A stretch of 12,475 bases of DNA from an uncultured Solirubrobacteraceae bacterium (GTDB lineage Bacteria > Actinomycetota > Thermoleophilia > Solirubrobacterales > Solirubrobacteraceae), in the NCBI GenBank assembly GCA_955652215.1, contig CATPAX010000191.1, positions 1-12,475 on the forward strand. Reading direction: 5' to 3'. Positions 8,601-12,475 of this stretch are shown one piece after another. The notes under the pieces are model-generated. The model did not search any database. It had not been told where the DNA came from and saw only the letters and a program-made list of their open reading frames with translations. Every line of letters begins with the position of its first letter. The stretch's first letter is position 1. A program made the position numbers and the translations under genes.

Positions 8601-9154
8601 CGGCGGTTGAGGCGCAGGCCGAGGAGCTCGCCGCCGTGGTCGCAACGTTTGCGGGCAGTGCATTGTGCGAGCGCCTCGGTCGTGCCACTGGGGTCCGGCG
8701 CGAGCAACAGTTCAGCTTTCTACTGCGCGGCGAATCGGTGCTGATCACCGGGGCGATCGACGTGCTGGCCCGCGAGCCGGGCGGGATGCTGGTGGTCGAC
8801 TATAAGAGCGACCGGATCGCGGACCTGACCCCGGCCGCGATCGTCGCCGGCGAGTACGCGACCCAGCGGCTGATCTACGCGCTTGCGGTGCTGCGCTCGG
8901 GCGCGGACGCCGTCGAGGTCCTGCATGTCTTCCTCGATCGCCTACAGGATCCGGTGAGAGCCAGGTTCACGATCGCCGACCTGCCCGCGCTCGAGGATGA
9001 GCTCGGCCGTCTCACCGAACGAGTCCTCCGCCGCGAGTTCCCGGTCACCGACACGCCACACCGGGCGATCTGTGAAGGCTGTCCCGCGGAAGGTGGCCTC
9101 TGTTCCTGGCCGCTCGAGATGACCCGGCGCGTGGCCCCGGACACTCTATTCTGA
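5678..9154 (+). CDS. addA: AddA-type UvrD-family helicase-nuclease
   Basis: 1158 residues. This is the ATP-driven 3'-5' translocating subunit of the AddAB break-resection complex. The superfamily 1 motifs are complete. The Q motif WTPEQRAAI starts at Trp38 and the Walker A is ASAGSGKT (57-64, Lys63). TITFTEKAAAEMRDRI is at about 87-102 and STIHGFCARV at about 124-133. Walker B is VDELQDTN (Asp368, Glu369). VGDSQQSIYGFRGAE spans 392-406, then TNFRS (428-432), LMTIHRAKGLEF (726-737) and MYVAMTRAKERL (801-812). The C-terminal RecB-type nuclease carries His945, GAID (Asp1028), DYKS (Asp1041, Lys1043) and Gln1063. Unusually for this subunit, Cys904 plus Cys1132, Cys1135 and Cys1142 (C-x2-C-x6-C) form an AddB-like Fe-S pattern. 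Residues 1-37 are a low-complexity Gly/Ala/Glu/Arg tail made largely by a 21-bp tandem repeat. An open frame extends upstream to 5507, but it lies inside addB and is not part of this gene. In mycobacteria the equivalent complex is AdnAB. Confidence 0.92.
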   Translation: MTALGCGELSAGGCSELGAGERERGAGERERGAGEREWTPEQRAAIERRDGDLLLAASAGSGKTAVLVERFVRGVLEDGIDVSAILTITFTEKAAAEMRDRIRVRLRELGARDEARATEGSFISTIHGFCARVLRTHALLAGIDPAFSVLDEAQSRRLARTAFDGALEELALAEEGVRELIAAHGPAALRGAISDIYSELRSRGELEPELPPVPAAADIEGPREGLRQAASELALELGAVNSGARVLEALDRLGRRDQVVADAEPWPGDLDRLTLPGGNGAALRTPACEAYTAALAEFRQVCAHRRALGVHGPLDRLLRGFGARYQEAKRSRSGLDFEDLELLTRELLLGNDELRERYQARFARIMVDELQDTNPVQLELIESIASGNLFMVGDSQQSIYGFRGAEVELFERRAERLDGLGALARLQTNFRSRPEILEVINQVFSSPEESEPFVPLVAGRQGPPPDAPPVELLLVDKTAEWAEDESLASPWRLAEARVLAGRVSDLLVDGGQPGDIVVLARAATDLRVYERALEDRAVPTYLIGGRGYWSHPQVIDLVAYLRALANPRDEEALYSVLASPVVGVSVDALVVLAAGAREAQRDPWWVLRETAELLDELTVSDRERLGRFTRWFAEERGGTQRHGIEELIDRALELSGYDLAILAMPGGRRRLANVRKLMRLAREYELTAGRDLRGFLDQVAGGEGPGADPKESEAPVEGEALDAVRLMTIHRAKGLEFDTVCLADLGRGPRYIAELMRVGRDGRFGVRLAQPGSGKREPALDYQVLRQERMEEQRREERRLMYVAMTRAKERLILSGAARLDKWPEGNGGAPIGWLGPALVPDLKPTASVGLTFLDDPGLVAVTAGMRQLERPSPGVGTLEVAPDPPGSSVSVLSYSALGQYRRCGYRFYAERVLGLPARGGRPGVRGEPGREGAWTAAERGVVIHELLERLDFRRSVPPSPAAIAEACARAGLPAAVEAQAEELAAVVATFAGSALCERLGRATGVRREQQFSFLLRGESVLITGAIDVLAREPGGMLVVDYKSDRIADLTPAAIVAGEYATQRLIYALAVLRSGADAVEVLHVFLDRLQDPVRARFTIADLPALEDELGRLTERVLRREFPVTDTPHRAICEGCPAEGGLCSWPLEMTRRVAPDTLF
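5729..5791 (+). repeat. Three 21-bp tandem repeats in the 5' end of addA
   Basis: Units lie at 5729-5749, 5750-5770 and 5771-5791, and each begins GGTGCSGGCGAGCGTGAG. Units 1 and 2 differ at one base and unit 3 at a few. They encode GAGERER, GAGERER and GAGEREW, ending at the first residue of the Q motif. Decayed relatives that also start with GGTGC stand at 5691 and 5715, so the whole stretch from 5691 looks repeat-derived. The unit is a multiple of three, so copy-number change would keep the reading frame. Confidence 0.93.
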
Positions 9155-9304
9155 ACGGGGCTCTGAAAACATCACGCGTCACGGCGTGGCCCGCCGGCTT
9201 CTCGCGGCACTACTAGCTAACCGGCGCGTGGATGGCCTCCGCGTCCGCCCACACACGCGGGGGACTCGGGCTGGTATCGAACGTTGGTCGAGTGCCACCC
9301 TGCT

Positions 9305-9334
9305 TTGGTTTGTCGCGGCTCGCACCTGGATAGT
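9305..9334 (+). promoter_or_regulatory. Possible sigma-70-type promoter for the hydrolase-fold gene
   Basis: TTGGTT (9305-9310), an 18-bp spacer and GATAGT (9329-9334) give 3/6 and 4/6 matches to TTGACA and TATAAT. The predicted start is near 9341, about 5 nt before the 13-bp inverted repeat, so the transcript would begin with a stable hairpin. The match is modest, and in GC-rich DNA such matches arise by chance. Confidence 0.3.
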
Positions 9335-9345
9335 CGTAGGAGAGG

Positions 9346-9380
9346 AACGCCGGTACAAGGGGCAAAGTTGTACCGGCGTT
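9346..9380 (+). promoter_or_regulatory. Perfect 13-bp inverted repeat (leader hairpin or operator)
   Basis: AACGCCGGTACAA (9346-9358), the 9-nt spacer GGGGCAAAG, and TTGTACCGGCGTT (9368-9380) are exact reverse complements. As RNA this is a strong 13-bp stem-loop; as DNA it is a dyad suited to a dimeric repressor. It is far from the addA stop (about 190 nt) and lacks a following T-run, so it is unlikely to be the addA terminator. Its place between a possible promoter and the start codon points to control of the downstream gene. Confidence 0.8.
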
Positions 9381-9395
9381 GGACTGTCGAGATGA

Positions 9396-9429
9396 GCACC
9401 CCACGTGGGTGCAGTGCAAGGAGGCACCC
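9396..9429 (+). promoter_or_regulatory. Alternative hairpins around the ribosome binding site
   Basis: GCACCC (9396-9401), GGGTGC (9407-9412) and GCACCC (9424-9429) compete. The central GGGTGC can pair with the left copy (5-nt loop CACGT) or with the right copy (11-nt loop AGTGCAAGGAG). The second fold places the Shine-Dalgarno AAGGAG (9418-9423) in the loop against the stem, 8 nt before the ATG at 9432. The left hairpin also contains a 10-bp palindrome, CCCACGTGGG (9400-9409). The pairing is seen in the sequence; a regulatory role is inference. Confidence 0.5.
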
Positions 9430-9431
9430 CC

Positions 9432-10205
9432 ATGGATGACGGGTTTCGCCGCGAGCGGCCGGTGTTCGTGCTGATCCATAGTCCCCTTCTGGGGACGACG
9501 AGTTGGTCGCGGGTCGCCGAGGAGTTTTATCGCCGGGGCTACTCTGCGCTGGTCCCGTCGTTGCGGGGGCTGGCGTACGCCGCTGGCCCGCAGTGGCGCT
9601 ATGCCGTGAGCGCCGTTCGCGCCGCGACGGTAGATGTCGAGTCGCCGCTGGTCTTGGTCGCTCACGGGGACGCGTGTCGTGTGCTTCCGGCGATTGGGCG
9701 GCACCTGCCGAATCGGGTTCTCGGACTGGTGTTCGTCGATGGGTGCCTGCCGCCCGAAGTCGGTCCCGGACAGTTGGCATCGGCGCAGTTCCTCGAGCGG
9801 GTTCGCTCGCTGGTCCGCGCCGGCGCTGATCCGCGCGCAAGCTGGTTTGCCTCAGAGCTGCCGCGCCCGAGGCTCGGTGAGGATCCCGCGGTGCTGGCTC
9901 TGATGCACGAGAGCAATCGGCTGCCTCTGTCCTACTTCCACGACCGCGTGCCGATGCCAGACGGCTGGACTAGAGATCGCTGCGCCTATCTCTGGTTGAG
10001 CGACGAGAAAGGGGCCGAGGGGGCAGCGCGAGCTCGCGCCTTCGGCTGGCCGACGGCAGGCATAGCGGGCGCGCACCACCTGTCAATCGTCACAGACCTC
10101 GAAGCGGTCACCGCAGTACTGCTCGACCTCGCAACCGAGCTCATCACCCCCGCGATCCAGAAACACACGGAGAGTCGGCCGACCGCTTCGGCGACGTTCG
10201 CTTGA
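9432..10205 (+). CDS. Alpha/beta-hydrolase-fold protein lacking the nucleophile Ser
   Basis: 257 residues, a normal length for a single-domain alpha/beta hydrolase and with no signal peptide. The ATG at 9432 is chosen because AAGGAG (9418-9423) stands 8 nt upstream; an in-frame GTG at 9405 would add nine residues. FVLIHSPLLGTTSWSRVAEEFYRRGY (about 12-37) is the first strand and oxyanion-loop region, and ALVPSLRGL follows at about 39-47. The nucleophile elbow, normally GHSxG, reads VAHGDACR (76-83), so Gly79 stands where serine is expected. FVDG (101-104) and GAHHLSIVTD (213-222, candidate His215 or His216) keep the look of the later catalytic strands. It resembles actinobacterial hydrolases with a GHSGAG elbow, so it may be an inactive or repurposed member, for example a ligand-binding or scaffolding protein. 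The substrate is unknown. It is probably transcribed alone, with the P450/YihY pair converging from the other strand. Confidence 0.75.
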   Translation: MDDGFRRERPVFVLIHSPLLGTTSWSRVAEEFYRRGYSALVPSLRGLAYAAGPQWRYAVSAVRAATVDVESPLVLVAHGDACRVLPAIGRHLPNRVLGLVFVDGCLPPEVGPGQLASAQFLERVRSLVRAGADPRASWFASELPRPRLGEDPAVLALMHESNRLPLSYFHDRVPMPDGWTRDRCAYLWLSDEKGAEGAARARAFGWPTAGIAGAHHLSIVTDLEAVTAVLLDLATELITPAIQKHTESRPTASATFA

Positions 10206-10357
10206 TGCTGACTCAGGGGCCCGAGCGGGACGGACAACGCGTAGTCGGCTAGTGCGGTAGCTACGCCAATCTCCAACACGCTCGTGAGCTGAACCCGCGC
10301 CGGAGCGTCATCGGATGGTCGCATCCTCCTGGTCTCAGCCGCGCGAGCCCCTGCACC
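10206..10357. other. Convergent intergenic gap
   Basis: This 152-bp gap separates two genes that point toward each other. It holds only weak stems, such as CCCG-AG-CGGG (10220-10229) and GGATG-GTCG-CATCC (10313-10326), neither with a T-run. I see no clear bidirectional terminator and no gene. Confidence 0.5.
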
Positions 10358-11299
10358 TCAGCGGCGGAAGGTCACGTCGATGTGCTCGCTCTCGTGGCGC
10401 TGCTCGACCTCGGCGAGCGCCCTCAAGGTCTTCTCGTCCGCAGGAACCCGAGGGCTGAACAAGCTGCGGGGGTACAGCTTGCGGTTCAGGACGACGTTGA
10501 TCTCGGCTGCGTACAGGGTGAGCTGGGCGCCGAGGTGCATGAACACGAGCAGTCCGATCACGATTCCGAAGGTGCCGTAGGCATGGGAGTGCTTGACGAA
10601 ATGCCCGATGTAGTAGCCACCAGCAACCTGAAGGAGCTCCCAGAGGATCGCAGCGGCTACGACACCGATCCACATGCAGCTGGTCTTGATCGTGCGAGCG
10701 GTCATGAAGCGGAAGGCTGCAAGGAACAACACGACATTGACCAGCAACGAGACCACGATTCCAGCCACGGTGACCAGAGCGCTTTTTCCGAGCCCAGCGG
10801 TCACTAGGCCGGAGGCGACCGTCGACACGATGAAAAGCGTTCCCAACGACGCCAGCAGTGCCAGTCCGCGAAGCCGGCGATGGATGTAGTCCGGCCGGTC
10901 CTTGAACGGAACCGCCCAGACCCTGTCAAACGCGTTCTGCGCCGCCTGCGTCACGCCGAGACCTGACCACAGCGAGGTGAGAACACCGAGCACGAGCACG
11001 GCGACGTTCCCGGTGAGACCCTTGACCGGCAAGATGCCGCCGGCACCCTGAAACTGATTGGTCACGGACTTCTCGATGGACGTCTGCCAGCCGGGGTGTC
11101 CCTGCAGCACGAACCCGAGGATCGTCGCAAACACGAGCAGCAGCGGGATCAGCGAGAAGAACGCGTAGTACGCAACCAGCGCCGCGAGACTTCCCGCCTG
11201 GTCGTCGCCGAACTTCTTCAACACGGCCATCGGGATCGCGAGGCCGCGGTGTCGCTGCTGGAACTCGTCGAAGACTCGCACCGGCCGCAGGATGTCCAC
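10358..11299 (-). CDS. YihY/BrkB-family inner-membrane protein
   Basis: 313 residues, typical for the family. Six membrane segments are visible: about 37-66, 96-118, 144-166, 173-198, 207-229 and 240-268. Diagnostic stretches are QAGSLAALVAYYAFFSLIPLLL in the first segment, LWSGLGVTQAAQNAFDRVW after the second, and YGTFGIVIGLL followed by GAQLTLYAAEIN in the last. A charged C-terminal tail (about 270-313) should be cytoplasmic. The family was once annotated as ribonuclease BN or virulence factor BrkB; the RNase assignment is wrong for this family and the transport or envelope role is unsettled, so no substrate is offered. The start is GTG at 11299-11297 on the minus strand, without a Shine-Dalgarno sequence but 6 nt behind a TANNNT box. 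It lies 42 bp downstream of the P450 stop on the same strand. Confidence 0.9.
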   Translation of the reverse strand: MDILRPVRVFDEFQQRHRGLAIPMAVLKKFGDDQAGSLAALVAYYAFFSLIPLLLVFATILGFVLQGHPGWQTSIEKSVTNQFQGAGGILPVKGLTGNVAVLVLGVLTSLWSGLGVTQAAQNAFDRVWAVPFKDRPDYIHRRLRGLALLASLGTLFIVSTVASGLVTAGLGKSALVTVAGIVVSLLVNVVLFLAAFRFMTARTIKTSCMWIGVVAAAILWELLQVAGGYYIGHFVKHSHAYGTFGIVIGLLVFMHLGAQLTLYAAEINVVLNRKLYPRSLFSPRVPADEKTLRALAEVEQRHESEHIDVTFRR

Positions 11300-11305
11300 G
11301 GCGGA

Positions 11306-11311
11306 AAGCTA
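11306..11311 (-). promoter_or_regulatory. Candidate -10 element giving a leaderless YihY transcript
   Basis: On the minus strand TAGCTT (TANNNT) is followed by exactly 6 nt (TCCGCC) and then the GTG start. This is the spacing expected when transcription begins at the first base of the start codon, as in many actinobacterial leaderless genes. No ribosome binding site is present. It would let this gene be expressed independently of the upstream P450. Confidence 0.5.
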
Positions 11312-11322
11312 CCCCTAATACC

Positions 11323-11337
11323 GGCGCGCTGAGCGCC
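11323..11337 (-). terminator. Small hairpin after the P450 stop
   Basis: Five-bp GC stem GGCGC / GCGCC with a 5-nt loop, 4 nt past the P450 stop on the minus strand. There is no T-run, so it is a weak candidate that could partly separate the P450 from the YihY gene. Confidence 0.22.
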
Positions 11338-11341
11338 CGTA

Positions 11342-12475
11342 TCAAGCGAAAGCTGCGCTCGGCTCCGCTGTTCTCTCCGCGTCGTGTGGTCGTGTGCGCT
11401 CTCGGAGGACCACATGCGCGCCGCGTCCAGGGCTGAACGTGATGCTGCGCCGCGCGGCCGGTTCAGGGCGCGCTTCCACCGGCTCCAGTGCGAACCGGCT
11501 GAGCACGCTACGCATCACGATCTTCATCTCGAGCAGTGCGAAGCTCGCCCCAAGGCATCTCCGTCGGCCTCCCCCGAACGGGAGCCAGGTGTATGTGCCG
11601 GGCGGCGTGTCTAGGAAGCGCTCGGGCCGCATGGCCCACGGCTCGGGATAGATCTCGGGATCGTGATGGACGAGGTAGGCGCTCGCGAGCAAGGCGACCC
11701 CCGCCGGGTAGCGCACGCCGCCGATCGTGACCGGTCGCATGGTCAGGCGAGGCTCGGCATTGGGCAGCACGGGGCGCAGTCGCAGGATCTCGTAGATCGT
11801 CGCGGTCAGGTATTCGTCGCCCTCGTCGCGATCCAGCTCCTCGGCGACTCGCAGGACAACGGAAGGCTCGCGCGCGAGCCGTTCGAATCCCCAGCCCAGT
11901 TGCGAGGCAGTCGTCTCATGACCTGCCACCAGCGAGGTCATGAGCTCGTCGCGGATCTCCTGATGGGACATCTCCGATCCATCCGCGTGGCGGGCCTGAA
12001 GCAGCATCGCGAGGATGTCGCTGCGCCCTGTCGCATCCTCCGCTCGGCGTTCCTGCACGAGCTCGAAGATCATCGCGTCGATCGTGCGCACCAGCTCATC
12101 GAATTGGCGCAGCGGCCGCAGCCAGCCCGCATAGCGCGCGACCGCCGGCAGCACCGACAGCGGACTCTCGCCGAACACCAGGAGCTTCGCGACGAGGTCT
12201 CGCAGGTCATTCAGCCGAGGCCCCTGGTCGAGCCCGAACACGGTCCGCAGGATGATCTCGAGCGTCAGGCGCTGAAGCTTCGGGTGAAGCCGGACAGGCT
12301 CGTCGCGCGGCCAAGACTCCACCTCGCGACGAGTCAGCTCGACCATCACCCCCGCCAGCGCTTGCATGCGCTCGCCGTGGAAGGCCGGAAGCATCAGCTT
12401 GCGTTGCTCGAGATGGGGTGCCTCGTCGAGCAGGATCACCGAGTTGCGACCGACCAGCGGCTCGAGGACCCGCGC
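11342..12475 (-). CDS. Cytochrome P450, N-terminus outside the window
   Basis: The frame stays open to the right edge; 377 residues are visible and roughly 80-100 N-terminal ones are missing. A GTG at 12439 is internal: the codons before it read RVLEPLVGRNS, which is normal P450 sequence. P450s are haem-thiolate monooxygenases that use O2 and electrons from a ferredoxin/reductase pair. The fragment shows, counting from 12439, HLEQRKLMLPAFHGERM (helix C region, 9-25), the I-helix VAGHETTASQ (171-180), the K-helix EILR (218-221), RPERF (271-275) and the haem loop PFGGGRRRCLGASFALLEMK, whose Cys ligand codon is at 11557-11555. The FGGGRRRCLG loop and long helix C motif recall soluble bacterial CYP110/CYP135/CYP138-like enzymes, but the family number is a guess and the substrate unknown. 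No ferredoxin or reductase gene is in view. A YihY gene follows 42 bp downstream. Confidence 0.92.
   Translation of the reverse strand, partial: ARVLEPLVGRNSVILLDEAPHLEQRKLMLPAFHGERMQALAGVMVELTRREVESWPRDEPVRLHPKLQRLTLEIILRTVFGLDQGPRLNDLRDLVAKLLVFGESPLSVLPAVARYAGWLRPLRQFDELVRTIDAMIFELVQERRAEDATGRSDILAMLLQARHADGSEMSHQEIRDELMTSLVAGHETTASQLGWGFERLAREPSVVLRVAEELDRDEGDEYLTATIYEILRLRPVLPNAEPRLTMRPVTIGGVRYPAGVALLASAYLVHHDPEIYPEPWAMRPERFLDTPPGTYTWLPFGGGRRRCLGASFALLEMKIVMRSVLSRFALEPVEARPEPAARRSITFSPGRGAHVVLRERTRPHDAERTAEPSAAFA

Noticed and set aside
9346..9380. The 13-bp inverted repeat as a transposon end, attachment site or addA terminator
   Set aside because: No transposase or integrase is nearby, there is no second copy or target duplication in the window, the dyad is about 190 nt from the addA stop, and it lacks a T-run.
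9179..9433. Open frames across the addA-hydrolase gap (84 aa on the minus strand, 69 aa on the plus strand at 9186-9395)
   Set aside because: Neither has a ribosome binding site, the proteins are Arg/Ser/Pro-rich as random GC-rich frames are, and the minus-strand start comes from the CCATGG palindrome at the hydrolase start. They also run through the inverted repeats.
9986..10324. 112-aa minus-strand frame starting in the convergent gap, with AGGAGG touching its ATG
   Set aside because: The Shine-Dalgarno match has no spacer, most of the frame is antisense to the hydrolase-fold gene, and the protein has no recognisable domain.

Overview
The window is very GC-rich and its coding regions show the strong GC third-position bias of a high-GC actinobacterium. 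The protein styles (an AddB/AddA pair, a stand-alone topoisomerase III, a YihY membrane protein and a P450 with an FGGGRRRCLG haem loop) suggest the Thermoleophilia/Solirubrobacterales branch, but that placement is inference from memory. Several genes lack a Shine-Dalgarno (SD) sequence and sit just behind a TANNNT box, as expected for leaderless actinobacterial transcripts. I see no tRNA, rRNA, CRISPR array, transposase, integrase or attachment site.

Layout. (1) 2-439 (+): the C-terminal end of an APC-family amino-acid permease, cut by the left edge. (2) 524-9154 (+): a DNA-processing block of three genes. topB encodes a type IA topoisomerase III and ends in a small hairpin; addB and addA follow, joined by an ATGA stop/start overlap. 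(3) 9155-9431: a 277-bp gap without a convincing gene. It holds a possible promoter, a perfect 13-bp inverted repeat and a GCACCC/GGGTGC/GCACCC set that can fold in two mutually exclusive ways around the ribosome binding site of the next gene. (4) 9432-10205 (+): a 257-aa alpha/beta-hydrolase-fold protein whose nucleophile elbow lacks serine. (5) 10206-10357: a convergent gap with no clear terminator. (6) 10358-12475 (-): a cytochrome P450 (N-terminus beyond the right edge), followed 42 bp downstream by a YihY/BrkB-family membrane protein with its own leaderless-type promoter.

How the genes fit together. AddB plus AddA should form the double-strand-break resection enzyme that feeds RecA. Topoisomerase III, next door on the same strand, handles single-stranded passages and recombination intermediates, so the three make a plausible recombination/repair cluster. 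Four features of this cluster merit attention. The AddB Walker A is degenerate. Both AddB and AddA, not just AddB, carry the Cys pattern of an iron-sulfur-stapled nuclease domain. AddA begins with a low-complexity tail made by a 21-bp tandem repeat. A type IA topoisomerase III sits directly upstream. The remaining genes look unrelated to DNA repair. I did not find a clearly novel multi-gene system; the most unusual non-coding signal is the structured leader of the hydrolase-fold gene.
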